The notes: generated by a model from the letters alone, not told the origin. A stretch of 64,000 nucleotides of DNA from Pseudomonas putida (GCF_028682635.1 NZ_JANHLK010000015.1:1-64000); one strand, 5' to 3'. Shown: positions 38,878 to 48,840, numbered from the stretch's first letter. Program-made: numbers and translations.

Positions 38878-41523
38878 ATGCAAGACCTCGATCCCGTCGA
38901 AACCCAGGAATGGCTGGACGCCCTGGAATCGGTTCTCGACAAAGAAGGCGAAGACCGTGCTCACTATCTGATGACCCGTATGGGTGAACTCGCAACCCGC
39001 AGCGGTTCGCAGTTGCCTTACGCCATCACCACGCCTTACCGCAACACCATCCCGGTAACCCACGAAGCACGCATGCCTGGCGACCTGTTCATGGAACGCC
39101 GCATTCGCTCGCTGGTACGCTGGAACGCGATGGCCATGGTAATGCGTACGAACCTGAAAGATTCTGACCTCGGCGGTCACATCTCCAGCTTCGCTTCCAG
39201 TGCGACCCTGTATGACATCGGCTTCAACTACTTCTTCCAGGCCCCGACCGACGAACACGGCGGCGACCTGATCTACTTCCAGGGCCACACCTCGCCAGGC
39301 GTTTACGCCCGTGCGTTCATGGAAGGCCGCATTTCCGAAGACCAGATGAACAACTTCCGTCAGGAAGTGGACGGTCAGGGCCTGTCGTCCTACCCGCACC
39401 CTTGGCTGATGCCTGACTTCTGGCAGTTCCCGACCGTATCCATGGGTCTGGGCCCGATCCAGGCGATCTACCAGGCGCGTTTCATGAAGTACCTGGAAGC
39501 CCGTGGCTTCATTCCTGCCGGCAAGCAGAAAGTCTGGTGCTTCCTGGGCGACGGCGAGTGCGACGAGCCGGAATCCCTGGGCGCGATCTCCCTGGCTGGC
39601 CGCGAGAAGCTGGACAACCTGATCTTCGTCATCAACTGCAACCTGCAGCGCCTCGACGGCCCGGTTCGCGGCAACGGCAAGATCATCCAGGAACTCGAAG
39701 GCGTGTTCCGCGGTGCCCAGTGGAACGTGACCAAAGTCATCTGGGGCCGTTTCTGGGACCCACTGCTGGCCAAGGACGTCGACGGCATCCTGCAACGTCG
39801 CATGGACGAAGTCATCGACGGCGAGTACCAGAACTACAAAGCCAAAGACGGCGCGTTCGTGCGTGAACACTTCTTCAACACGCCAGAACTCAAGGCGATG
39901 GTCGAAGACCTGTCCGATGACGAGATCTGGAAACTCAACCGTGGCGGCCACGACCCGTACAAGGTCTACGCGGCGTACCACGAAGCGGTCAACCACAAGG
40001 AACAACCGACCGTCATCCTGGCCAAGACCATCAAGGGTTATGGCACCGGTGCCGGCGAAGCGAAGAACACCGCGCACAACACCAAGAAGGTTGATGTTGA
40101 AAGCCTGAAGCTGTTCCGCGATCGCTTCGACATTCCAGTGAAAGATGAAGAGCTGGAAAACCTGCCGTTCTTCAAGCCGGAGCCAAACAGCGCCGAAGCC
40201 CGCTACCTGAGCGAGCGCCGCACTGCACTGGGCGGTTTCGTGCCACAACGTCGCGCACAAAGCTTCAGCGTACCGACGCCGCCACTGGATACCCTCAAGG
40301 CTATCCTGGACGGCTCGGGCGACCGTGAAATCTCCACCACCATGGCCTTCGTGCGCATCCTCGCGCAACTGGTCAAGGACAAGGAAATCGGTCCGCGCAT
40401 CGTGCCGATCATCCCGGACGAAGCCCGTACCTTCGGTATGGAAGGCATGTTCCGTCAGTTGGGCATCTACTCGTCCGTCGGCCAGCTCTACGAGCCAGTC
40501 GATAAAGACCAGGTGATGTTCTACAAGGAAGACAAGAAGGGCCAGATCCTCGAAGAAGGCATCAACGAAGCGGGCGCCATGAGCTCCTTCATCGCTGCCG
40601 GTACTTCGTACTCCAGCCACAACCAGCCGATGCTGCCGTTCTACATCTTCTACTCGATGTTCGGTTTCCAGCGTATCGGCGACCTCGCGTGGGCAGCTGG
40701 CGACAGCCGTACCCGTGGCTTCCTGATCGGCGGTACCGCCGGCCGTACCACCCTGAACGGTGAAGGCCTGCAACACGAAGACGGTCACAGCCACCTGCTG
40801 GCCGCGACCATCCCGAACTGCCGCACCTACGATCCAACCTACGGCTACGAGCTGGCGGTGATCATTCAGGACGGCATGAAGAAGATGACCGAAGAGCAAC
40901 AGGACGTCTTCTACTACATCACCGTGATGAACGAGTCCTACCAGCAGCCAGCCATGCCGGCCGGTGCCGAAGAAGGCATCAAGAAAGGCATGTACCTGCT
41001 CGAGGAAGACACCCGCGAAGCGGCGCACCACGTCCAGCTGATGGGCTCCGGCACCATCCTGCGTGAAGTCCGTGAAGCGGCGAAGATCCTGCGTGAAGAG
41101 TTCAACGTCGGCGCCGACGTGTGGAGCGTCACCAGCTTCAACGAACTGCGTCGCGACGGCCTGGCCGTTGAGCGCACCAACCGTCTGCACCCTGGCCAGA
41201 AGCCTAAGCTGAGCTATGTGGAAGAGTGCCTGAACGGCCGTAAAGGTCCGGTCATTGCCTCGACCGACTACATGAAGCTGTTCGCCGAGCAGATCCGTCA
41301 GTGGGTACCGTCCAAGGAATTCAAAGTCCTGGGCACCGACGGTTTCGGCCGCAGCGACAGCCGCAAGAAACTGCGTCATTTCTTCGAAGTTGACCGTCAT
41401 TTCGTGGTGTTGGCAGCCCTGGAAGCACTGGCTGACCGTGGTGACATCGAACCTAAGGTCGTGGCTGAAGCCATCGCGAAGTTCGGTATCAACCCGGAAA
41501 AACTCAACCCACTGGACTGCTGA
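38878..41523 (+). CDS. aceE: Pyruvate dehydrogenase E1 component AceE
   Basis: Homodimeric thiamin-pyrophosphate enzyme of 881 residues that decarboxylates pyruvate and acetylates the lipoyl groups of AceF, feeding acetyl-CoA to the TCA cycle. The TPP motif begins with GDGECDEPESLGA and ends with the paired asparagine in IFVINCNLQ. The C-terminal transketolase-like domain contains RTTLNGEGLQHEDGHSH. GGAG precedes the ATG. aceF follows 11 bases after the stop, so the two form an operon. The paired upstream palindromes suggest repression by a GntR-type regulator. Confidence 0.97.
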   Translation: MQDLDPVETQEWLDALESVLDKEGEDRAHYLMTRMGELATRSGSQLPYAITTPYRNTIPVTHEARMPGDLFMERRIRSLVRWNAMAMVMRTNLKDSDLGGHISSFASSATLYDIGFNYFFQAPTDEHGGDLIYFQGHTSPGVYARAFMEGRISEDQMNNFRQEVDGQGLSSYPHPWLMPDFWQFPTVSMGLGPIQAIYQARFMKYLEARGFIPAGKQKVWCFLGDGECDEPESLGAISLAGREKLDNLIFVINCNLQRLDGPVRGNGKIIQELEGVFRGAQWNVTKVIWGRFWDPLLAKDVDGILQRRMDEVIDGEYQNYKAKDGAFVREHFFNTPELKAMVEDLSDDEIWKLNRGGHDPYKVYAAYHEAVNHKEQPTVILAKTIKGYGTGAGEAKNTAHNTKKVDVESLKLFRDRFDIPVKDEELENLPFFKPEPNSAEARYLSERRTALGGFVPQRRAQSFSVPTPPLDTLKAILDGSGDREISTTMAFVRILAQLVKDKEIGPRIVPIIPDEARTFGMEGMFRQLGIYSSVGQLYEPVDKDQVMFYKEDKKGQILEEGINEAGAMSSFIAAGTSYSSHNQPMLPFYIFYSMFGFQRIGDLAWAAGDSRTRGFLIGGTAGRTTLNGEGLQHEDGHSHLLAATIPNCRTYDPTYGYELAVIIQDGMKKMTEEQQDVFYYITVMNESYQQPAMPAGAEEGIKKGMYLLEEDTREAAHHVQLMGSGTILREVREAAKILREEFNVGADVWSVTSFNELRRDGLAVERTNRLHPGQKPKLSYVEECLNGRKGPVIASTDYMKLFAEQIRQWVPSKEFKVLGTDGFGRSDSRKKLRHFFEVDRHFVVLAALEALADRGDIEPKVVAEAIAKFGINPEKLNPLDC

Positions 41524-41534
41524 GGAGAGATTCT

Positions 41535-43496
41535 GTGAGCGAACTCATTCGCGTACCTGACATCGGCAGCGGTGAAGGTGAAGTAATTGAACTGTTTGTG
41601 AAGGTCGGCGACCGTATCGAAGCCGAGCAAAGCATCCTGACGCTGGAATCGGACAAGGCGAGCATGGAAGTGCCTGCGCCGAAGGCCGGTATCGTCAAGA
41701 GCCTGAAAGTGAAGCTGGGCGATCGCCTGAAAGAAGGCGACGAGTTGCTGGAGCTTGAAGTCGAAGGTGCCGCTGCTGCTCCTGCGGCTGCAGCTGCGCC
41801 TGCTGCTGCAAAAGCAGAAGAGAAACCGGCCGCTGCACCAGCGCCGGCCGCTCCTGCTGCTGCGCCTGCTGCCGCTTCGGTTCAGCAAGTGCACGTGCCG
41901 GACATCGGTTCGTCGGGCAAGGCCCAGATCATCGAGATCCAGGTCAAGGTAGGCGACACCGTCGCAGCTGATCAGTCGCTGATCACCCTGGAATCCGACA
42001 AGGCCAGCATGGAAATCCCGTCGCCTGCCGCTGGCGTGGTAAAGGCCATCAGCGTCAAGCTCAACGACGAAGTCGGCACCGGCGACCTGATCCTGGACCT
42101 GGAAGTGGCGGGTGCTGCGGCACCGGCTGCTGCCGCTCCGGCCCAGGCTGCCGCTCCTGCTGCCGCTGCTCCTGCGCCAGCCGCTGCCGCTCCGGCTGCT
42201 CCGGTTGCCGACAGCGTCCAGGACATCCACGTTCCGGACATCGGTTCGGCGGGCAAGGCCAAGATCATCGAAGTGTTGGTCAAGGCCGGCGACACCGTTG
42301 AAGCCGACCAGTCGCTGATCACCCTGGAATCCGACAAGGCGAGCATGGAAATTCCATCGCCTGCCGCTGGCGTGGTGGAGAGCGTCTCCGTCAAGCTGGA
42401 CGACGAAGTCGGTACCGGCGACCTGATCCTCAAGCTGAAAGTCAAAGGCGCTGCCCCGGCCGCTGCTGCGGCACCTGCCGCTGCCGCGCCGAGTACTCCT
42501 GCGCCAGCCGCTGCGGCTCCTGCTGCTGCAGCACCTGCCGCCGCCGCACCGGTTGCCGCTCCAGCCAGGCCTGGCGCCAAGGTTCACGCCGGCCCTGCCG
42601 TGCGTCAACTGGCCCGCGAATTCGGTGTCGAGCTGAGCGCCGTTGGTGCCAGCGGTCCGCACGGTCGCATCCTCAAGGAAGACGTGCAGGTCTACGTCAA
42701 AGCCATGATGCAGAAGGCCAAGGAAGCACCGGCCGCTGCTGCTGGCGCTACCGGTGGCGCGGGCATCCCGCCGATTCCGGTCGTGGACTTCAGCCGCTTC
42801 GGTGAAATCGAAGAAGTGCCGATGACCCGCCTGATGCAGGTCGGCGCTGCCAACCTGCACCGCAGCTGGCTGAACGTGCCGCACGTGACACAATTCGACT
42901 CGGCGGATATCACCGAGCTGGAAGCGTTCCGTACCGCCCAGAAAGCCGTCGCAGAGAAGGCCGGCGTCAAGCTGACCATCCTGCCGTTGCTGCTCAAGTC
43001 CTGCGCGCACCTGCTCAAGGAACTGCCGGACTTCAACAGCTCGCTGGCGCCAAGCGGCAAAGCGATCATCCGCAAGAAATACGTGAACATCGGCTTCGCC
43101 GTCGACACTCCGGATGGCCTGCTGGTACCGGTCATCAAGAACGTCGACCAGAAGAGCCTGCTGCAACTGGCTGCCGAAGCTGCTTCCCTGGCTGAAAAAG
43201 CCCGGACCAAGAAGCTCTCGTCGGACGAGATGCAAGGCGCCTGCTTCACCATTTCCAGCCTCGGGCACATTGGCGGCACCGGCTTCACGCCGATCGTCAA
43301 CGCGCCGGAAGTGGCGATCCTCGGTGTTTCCAAGGCAACCATCCAGCCAGTCTGGGACGGCAAAGCCTTCCAGCCGAAACTGATGCTGCCGCTGTCGCTG
43401 TCCTACGATCACCGTGTGATCAACGGCGCCGCTGCTGCACGCTTCACCAAGCGTCTGAGCGACCTGCTGGCGGACATCCGCACCATCCTGCTGTAA
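41535..43496 (+). CDS. aceF: Dihydrolipoyllysine acetyltransferase AceF (pyruvate dehydrogenase E2)
   Basis: Core subunit of the pyruvate dehydrogenase complex, 653 residues, GTG start behind a TGAGGAGAG ribosome site. Three N-terminal lipoyl domains each carry the ESDKAS motif, with the lipoylated lysines at residues 41, 156 and 268. They are joined by flexible Ala/Pro-rich linkers. Next come the E1/E3-binding domain (AVRQLAREFGVELS) and the acetyltransferase domain ending in LSYDHRVINGAAAARF with the catalytic His. Lipoyl domains 2 and 3 are nearly identical at DNA level, while the first is diverged. A strong terminator follows. Confidence 0.97.
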   Translation: MSELIRVPDIGSGEGEVIELFVKVGDRIEAEQSILTLESDKASMEVPAPKAGIVKSLKVKLGDRLKEGDELLELEVEGAAAAPAAAAAPAAAKAEEKPAAAPAPAAPAAAPAAASVQQVHVPDIGSSGKAQIIEIQVKVGDTVAADQSLITLESDKASMEIPSPAAGVVKAISVKLNDEVGTGDLILDLEVAGAAAPAAAAPAQAAAPAAAAPAPAAAAPAAPVADSVQDIHVPDIGSAGKAKIIEVLVKAGDTVEADQSLITLESDKASMEIPSPAAGVVESVSVKLDDEVGTGDLILKLKVKGAAPAAAAAPAAAAPSTPAPAAAAPAAAAPAAAAPVAAPARPGAKVHAGPAVRQLAREFGVELSAVGASGPHGRILKEDVQVYVKAMMQKAKEAPAAAAGATGGAGIPPIPVVDFSRFGEIEEVPMTRLMQVGAANLHRSWLNVPHVTQFDSADITELEAFRTAQKAVAEKAGVKLTILPLLLKSCAHLLKELPDFNSSLAPSGKAIIRKKYVNIGFAVDTPDGLLVPVIKNVDQKSLLQLAAEAASLAEKARTKKLSSDEMQGACFTISSLGHIGGTGFTPIVNAPEVAILGVSKATIQPVWDGKAFQPKLMLPLSLSYDHRVINGAAAARFTKRLSDLLADIRTILL

Positions 43497-43568
43497 CACC
43501 GGCCGGCCCTCCCTTACCGGAGGGCCTGTCGCGTTTCACGTTTTCCGAGCGCCACGCTCGTACCTCAA

Positions 43569-43595
43569 CCCCGCCAATTTGGCGGGGCTTTTTTT
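43569..43595 (+). terminator. Rho-independent terminator of aceEF
   Basis: CCCCGCC-AATTT-GGCGGGG stem-loop followed by CTTTTTTT, 73 bases after the aceF stop codon. Confidence 0.93.
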
Positions 43596-43760
43596 GCCCA
43601 GCGTTTTTTAACTCAGTAGATGACGTCCTACATTTGTGGCTGATATCCCCCACAAGTCGAGTCCATTTCAGCCCGGTATTTTTCAAGGCCAAATAACTAG
43701 CCTGCTTGCACGGCCATTTAAAGCCGATTGCTCGTTAATACCAACCGAATGGATTCGAAC

Positions 43761-45155
43761 ATGTTTAAACCTACAGTCGGGCCAATCATTGGCCACACCA
43801 CAACTAACCACGCACGCATCTTTTTGCGTGGAGAGGCAAATAAAGACGCACGTGCATTTGCCGGCATTCGTTATCGGCGCCTCGGTGACGAGAACTGGTC
43901 AAAGGGTACTTTCGCCGAACTCGAGAAAGCCCGTGACATGTCCGCCGTCCTGGTTCTCAACAACCTGACCGCCGACACCGTGCATGAATATCAAGCCGGC
44001 TGGTTCAACCCGATCAAGCCTGTTTCCTCTGTAGAGACAATCCAGGAACTGCCCTTGCAGTGGCCTCGGCAAATCCATCGTCTGCGCACCCGCTCGAGCC
44101 AGGCCGCACAACCCAAGGCCTATGTCACGGGCTCTTGTCGCTATCTGCGGCTGACCGCAGGCATTGCGGCCGAACCGCATCTGGGTGACAGGATATTCGC
44201 GTCAATAGCAAGACTGGCCGAGCAGGCCGATCCGCCTGTCAGTGCAATGTTGATGACCGGTGACCAGATCTACGTCGATGATCTGAACTTCATTGCCCCG
44301 GACCGCGAACTCAAGGATATTCTTCGCAAATATCGCGTGGCCTTTTCACAGCCACACATCGCAAAGTTAATGTCAGCCCTGCCAACTTATATGACCCTCG
44401 ATGATCATGAGATCGAGGACAATTGGCCAGCCAACAGAAACAAGTCCGATGACTTTCTATATGCCAATGCGATGAACGCCTATGAGTTGTACCAGGCCAG
44501 CCATGGCCCGGCATACGAACTCTGCGCCGATGGGCAAATCAACCGAAAACTGGACAAATACTGGTACCAGTTCACCGACGGTGATATCGAATGGTTCGTC
44601 ACCGACACCCGTACCCGACGCAATCTTGCAGCCAACGACCGACGCATCCTCGATATCGAGCAGGAGCAGGCCTTGTGCGAGTGGCTGATCAACAGTTCGG
44701 CCCGGGTCAAATTCGTGGTCACCAGCGTCATGTTCTACCCCGACAACAAACGCCCGGACAACGACGCCTGGCAAGGCTTTCCCACGCAACGACTACGGCT
44801 GCTTGAAACGATTCGCACATACGCCATCAAAAATGTCTTCATCATTTCAGGCGACGTCCACGGCTCATTGACCAGCCGTCTGACCCACAGCACGGACCCG
44901 AGCTTCGAAGTGCATACCATCGTCTCCTCGCCCCTGTGCAACAGCAAGCTGCTGCCCTATGCCAAGGCCTCCACCTTCATCCTCGATAAACCCCTGGCCC
45001 GAACCGCTGGGGGCGATTACCGACACGCGCTGACCAGTGATGTGATCAGCCAGGATAACTTCGCGCACCTGATCGTCGATTCGGAGCAGGTTCATGTGCG
45101 CTATCACGACCGGGATGGCGGCCTGTTACAGGCGGTCAGTATTTTGCTGCGTTAA
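43761..45155 (+). CDS. PhoD-like alkaline phosphatase family metallophosphoesterase
   Basis: Metallophosphatase of 464 residues. The PhoD-type motifs occur in order: GSCR near residue 120, MLMTGDQIYVDD, LDDHEIEDNW and ISGDVHGS. Unlike secreted PhoD enzymes it has no Tat signal peptide and begins directly with the fibronectin-like N-terminal domain (GPIIGHTTTNHARIFLRG), so it may be cytoplasmic. The start is uncertain: ATG at 43761 is used, with ATG 43749 and TTG 43728 in frame. A single-gene unit between the aceF terminator and a REP hairpin. The substrate is unknown. Confidence 0.8.
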   Translation: MFKPTVGPIIGHTTTNHARIFLRGEANKDARAFAGIRYRRLGDENWSKGTFAELEKARDMSAVLVLNNLTADTVHEYQAGWFNPIKPVSSVETIQELPLQWPRQIHRLRTRSSQAAQPKAYVTGSCRYLRLTAGIAAEPHLGDRIFASIARLAEQADPPVSAMLMTGDQIYVDDLNFIAPDRELKDILRKYRVAFSQPHIAKLMSALPTYMTLDDHEIEDNWPANRNKSDDFLYANAMNAYELYQASHGPAYELCADGQINRKLDKYWYQFTDGDIEWFVTDTRTRRNLAANDRRILDIEQEQALCEWLINSSARVKFVVTSVMFYPDNKRPDNDAWQGFPTQRLRLLETIRTYAIKNVFIISGDVHGSLTSRLTHSTDPSFEVHTIVSSPLCNSKLLPYAKASTFILDKPLARTAGGDYRHALTSDVISQDNFAHLIVDSEQVHVRYHDRDGGLLQAVSILLR

Positions 45156-45161
45156 AAGCAA

Positions 45162-45230
45162 AAGATCGCAGCCTTCGACAGCTCCTACAGGAGTACACAA
45201 CCCCCCCTGTAGAGCTGCCGAAGGCTGGGA
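45162..45230. repeat. REP-type palindrome (GATCGCAGCCTTCG family), partly decayed
   Basis: AAGATCGCAGCCTTCGACAGCTCCTACAGG and an imperfect inverted partner (CCTGTAGAGCTGCCGAAGGCTGGGA) follow the phosphatase stop codon. It probably ends that transcript. Confidence 0.8.
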
Positions 45231-45419
45231 ACCTTTCGGCCTAATACAATCTTTCAGTCGTGCGCTGGAGAAATCTTCACTGCTGCCGACATATTCTTAT
45301 AGCACTTGGCCTTCATCTCTCTTGTCAGTCAGTGTCGCAATGATGCAACCTTGCCGCAGGCAACAGTAAAGAGGGCGAGAGCCCGGCGCGATCAGCATAT
45401 TCGAAGCGAGTTTCCCTCC

Positions 45420-48113
45420 ATGAAAAGCCAACCCGATGCCGCCAGCCGTATGGTGGCCGAGGTAGTGACGCAGCTGCCTGTGCCCTCGCGGCTCGGCATG
45501 CTGCGTTTCGAACGGCTGAATGAACCAAGCTGGGCGCTGCTGTTTCTCGACCCCAATTGCGAACGCCAGTTCGGCCTGCCGGCGGTGGAGCTGTGCGCCC
45601 TGGTCGGCTCGCCCTACGCCAGCCTGATGGAGCCGGAAGCTCGCTATCAGCTGCACGATGCGATTCAGGCGCAGTTGAGCGAAAGCACGCACTATCTGAT
45701 CCGCTACACCCTGCACACCGCCTCTGGCTCGCTGAGCCTGCTGGAGCTGGGCGAAGCCTACAAACAACACAATCGACACCTGTTGCGCGGTTACCTGCTG
45801 GTCATTGACGGCCTGTTCGAGGATGACCCGCTGCTGCCGGCGCTGGACCTCGAAACCCAGAACTCGCGCCTGCAAATCGCCCTGGAGCTCAACCAGCGCG
45901 CCCAGCAGGAACAACTGCAACATCTGGACCGGGCGCGTGCCCAGCAGGACCTGATCCTGCTGCTGACCCGCCAGCGCTACAGCAGCAACAATTCCCTGCG
46001 GGAAGCCGCCGAACTGATCACGCGCAGCGCCTGCGAGATTTACCAGATCGACTGCGCCAGCCTGTGGCACCTGGAAGGCTCGATGCTGGCGCCCATCTCG
46101 GCCTATCACCGCTCGACCCAGGAATACCTGTTGCCGGCGCCGATCGACGTCAGCGTATTCCCCGATTACCTCGACGCCCTGCATACCGGCCGCGCCATCG
46201 ATGCCCACAACGCCATGCGCGACCCGCGCACCCGGGACATGGCCGAAAGCCTGCGCCCGCGGGATGTCAATGCGATGCTCGATGCCAGCATCCGTGTCGA
46301 CGGCCAGGTGGTCGGCGTGTTGTGCCTGGAACAAACCGGTGCGACCCGCGCCTGGCAGTCGGACGAAATCGCTTTCGCCGGTGAGCTGGCGGATCAGTTT
46401 GCCCAGGTCATCAACAATCACAACCGACGCACCGCCACCAGCGCCCTGCATTTGTTCCAGCGGGCGGTCGAGCAAAGCGCCAACGCCTTTTTGCTGGTCA
46501 ATTGCGATGGCATCGTGGAGTACGTCAACCCGAGCTTCACGGCGATTACCCAGTACACCACCGAAGAAGTCCACGGCCAGCGCCTGGCGGAATTGCCGGC
46601 ACTGGAGAACCTCAGTGAACTGCTGTTCGACGCGCCCTCCGCGTTGGCCAAGAGCAACAGCTGGCAGGGCGAGTTCAAGAGCCGCCGCAAAAACCTCGAA
46701 CCCTACTGGGGCCAGCTGTCGATCTCCAAGGTCTATGGCGACAACCGCGAGCTGACCCATTACATCGGCATCTATGAAGACATCACCCAGACCAAGCTCG
46801 CCCAGCAACGCATCGAGCGCCTGGCCTATACCGACAACCTGACCAACCTTGGCAACCGCCCGGCCTTCATTCGCAACCTCGACGAACGCTTCGCCCGCGA
46901 CAGCGACGCGCCGATCAGCCTGTTGCTGGTCGACATCGACAACTTCAAGCGGATCAACGACAGCCTCGGCCATCAGACCGGCGACAAGCTGCTGATCAGC
47001 CTGGCCCGGCGCCTGCGCAACAGCCTCAACCCGGGTGGTAGCCTGGCGCGGTTTGCCAGTAACGAATTCGCGGTGCTGCTGGACAACACGGGCCTTGAAC
47101 TCGGGCAGCAGGTCGCCAACCAATTGCTCACGACCCTCGACAAACCGATGTTCGTCGACAACCAGCTGATCAGCGTGACCGGCTCGGTCGGCCTGGCCTG
47201 TGCCCCCTTGCATGGGCGCGACCCGCAGACCCTGATGCGCAACGCCGGGCTGGCCCTGCACAAGGCCAAGGCCAACGGCAAACATCAGGTGCAGGTCTTC
47301 ACCGAAGCCCTGAACGCCGAGGCCAGCTACAAGCTGTTCGTCGAAAACAACCTGCGTCGCGCCCTGACCCAGAACGAACTGGACGTGTTCTACCAACCCA
47401 AGCTCTGCCTGCGCAGCGGACGCCTGCTGGGGATGGAAGCGCTGTTGCGCTGGAATCACCCGGAAAAAGGCATGATCCGCCCAGACCAGTTCATCAGCGT
47501 CGCGGAAGAAACCGGCCTGATCATACCGATCGGCAAATGGATCGCCCGCCAGGCCTGCCGCATGAGCAAGGCGCTGACGGCCGCCGGCCTGGGCAACCTG
47601 CAGGTGGCCATCAACCTGTCACCCAAGCAGTTCTCCGACCCGGACCTGGTGGCGTCCATCGCCAACATCCTCAAGGAAGAAGCGCTGCCGTCGCGCCTGC
47701 TGGAGCTGGAACTGACCGAAGGCCTGCTGCTGGAAGCCACCGAAGACACTCACCTGCAGCTCGACCAGCTCAAGCGCCTGGGCCTGACCCTGGCGATGGA
47801 CGACTTCGGCACCGGTTACTCGTCGCTCAGCTACTTGAAAAAATTCCCCATCGACATCATCAAGATCGATCGAAGCTTCATCCACGAGATCCCGGATAAC
47901 CAGGACGACATGGAAATCACCTCCGCGGTGATCGCCATGGCCCACAACCTGAAGCTCAAGGTCGTGGCTGAAGGCATCGAGACCGCCGAGCAGTTGGCCT
48001 TCCTGCGTCGCCACCGTTGCGACGTTGGCCAGGGCTACCTGTTCGACAAACCGATCCCGGGCCTCGACCTGATCGACAGGCTCAAACGCTATCCGCGCGG
48101 CCCGATCGCCTGA
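45420..48113 (+). CDS. dipA: Cyclic-di-GMP phosphodiesterase DipA (PAS-GAF-PAS-GGDEF-EAL)
   Basis: Multi-domain signalling protein of 897 residues. An N-terminal PAS-like region is followed by a GAF domain (about 180-335), a PAS domain (about 345-460), a GGDEF domain (about 470-630) and an EAL domain (about 645-890). The GGDEF signature is degenerate (ASNEF at 546-550), so cyclase activity is unlikely. The EAL motif is intact (MEALLRW, residues 673-675, then MDDFGTGYSSLSYL), so it should hydrolyse c-di-GMP. DipA of P. aeruginosa has this layout and promotes biofilm dispersal. The ATG at 45420 gives the expected length; the frame is open slightly further. msrA follows on the same strand. Confidence 0.9.
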   Translation: MKSQPDAASRMVAEVVTQLPVPSRLGMLRFERLNEPSWALLFLDPNCERQFGLPAVELCALVGSPYASLMEPEARYQLHDAIQAQLSESTHYLIRYTLHTASGSLSLLELGEAYKQHNRHLLRGYLLVIDGLFEDDPLLPALDLETQNSRLQIALELNQRAQQEQLQHLDRARAQQDLILLLTRQRYSSNNSLREAAELITRSACEIYQIDCASLWHLEGSMLAPISAYHRSTQEYLLPAPIDVSVFPDYLDALHTGRAIDAHNAMRDPRTRDMAESLRPRDVNAMLDASIRVDGQVVGVLCLEQTGATRAWQSDEIAFAGELADQFAQVINNHNRRTATSALHLFQRAVEQSANAFLLVNCDGIVEYVNPSFTAITQYTTEEVHGQRLAELPALENLSELLFDAPSALAKSNSWQGEFKSRRKNLEPYWGQLSISKVYGDNRELTHYIGIYEDITQTKLAQQRIERLAYTDNLTNLGNRPAFIRNLDERFARDSDAPISLLLVDIDNFKRINDSLGHQTGDKLLISLARRLRNSLNPGGSLARFASNEFAVLLDNTGLELGQQVANQLLTTLDKPMFVDNQLISVTGSVGLACAPLHGRDPQTLMRNAGLALHKAKANGKHQVQVFTEALNAEASYKLFVENNLRRALTQNELDVFYQPKLCLRSGRLLGMEALLRWNHPEKGMIRPDQFISVAEETGLIIPIGKWIARQACRMSKALTAAGLGNLQVAINLSPKQFSDPDLVASIANILKEEALPSRLLELELTEGLLLEATEDTHLQLDQLKRLGLTLAMDDFGTGYSSLSYLKKFPIDIIKIDRSFIHEIPDNQDDMEITSAVIAMAHNLKLKVVAEGIETAEQLAFLRRHRCDVGQGYLFDKPIPGLDLIDRLKRYPRGPIA

Positions 48114-48175
48114 CAGCGAGCCAACACTCGGGCACACTGCATCTCTAACTATTTCAATGACTGAGAGGACTGAAG

Positions 48176-48823
48176 ATGGTTCTGCGCTCGGAAATTCTGG
48201 TGAACAAAAACGTGCTCCCTACCAAAGAACAAGCTCTGCCTGGCCGTGAAACCCCCATGACCGTGCCGGAAAAACACTTCGTCCACGACGCGCCGCTGCT
48301 GGGCCCGTTCGCGATGGACGTGGATTTCGCGATCTTCGGCCTTGGCTGCTTCTGGGGCGCGGAACGCAGGTTCTGGCAGCGTGAAGGCGTGGTCAGTACG
48401 GCCGTGGGTTACGCTGGCGGCTTCACCCCGAACCCGACTTACGAAGAAGTCTGCTCTGGCTTGACCGGCCATAGCGAAGTCGTGCTGGTGGTCTACGAGC
48501 CGGCAAAAGTCAGCTACGAAGCGCTGCTGAAGATGTTCTGGGAACTGCACAACCCGACCCAGGGCATGCGCCAGGGCAATGACCTCGGCACCCAGTATCG
48601 CTCGGTGATCTACGCGACCAACCCGAGCCAACTGGAAGCCGCGAAAAAAAGCGCGCAGGTGTTCCAGGTCGAACTGACCAAGGCCGGCAAGGGCACCATC
48701 ACTACCGAAATCGACGAAGCGCCGACGTTTTTCTTCGCCGAGGCTTATCACCAGCAGTATCTGGCGAAAAACCCGGAAGGTTATTGCGGGATTGGCGGTA
48801 CGGGCGTGACTTGCCCGATCTGA
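48176..48823 (+). CDS. msrA: Peptide methionine (S)-sulfoxide reductase MsrA
   Basis: Cytoplasmic repair enzyme of 215 residues that reduces methionine-S-sulfoxide in proteins, with electrons from thioredoxin. The catalytic motif GLGCFWGAER contains the nucleophilic cysteine at residue 58. The segments AVGYAGG and YCGIGGTGVTCP are also typical; the last carries two C-terminal cysteines likely to serve as resolving cysteines. It has an N-terminal extension of about 45 residues before the core, common in Pseudomonas. A REP pair follows. Confidence 0.96.
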   Translation: MVLRSEILVNKNVLPTKEQALPGRETPMTVPEKHFVHDAPLLGPFAMDVDFAIFGLGCFWGAERRFWQREGVVSTAVGYAGGFTPNPTYEEVCSGLTGHSEVVLVVYEPAKVSYEALLKMFWELHNPTQGMRQGNDLGTQYRSVIYATNPSQLEAAKKSAQVFQVELTKAGKGTITTEIDEAPTFFFAEAYHQQYLAKNPEGYCGIGGTGVTCPI

Positions 48824-48840
48824 TTTGACGCAAAATCTTT

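Noticed and set aside
38830..41400. An 856-codon open frame on the minus strand opposite aceE
   Set aside because: Antisense shadow of a well-conserved enzyme gene; its composition mirrors the sense codons and no ribosome site or domain is seen.
41397..43499. A 700-codon open frame opposite aceF with Ser/Arg/Gly-rich repeats
   Set aside because: The repeats are the antisense reading of the Ala/Pro linkers between lipoyl domains, not a separate repeat protein.
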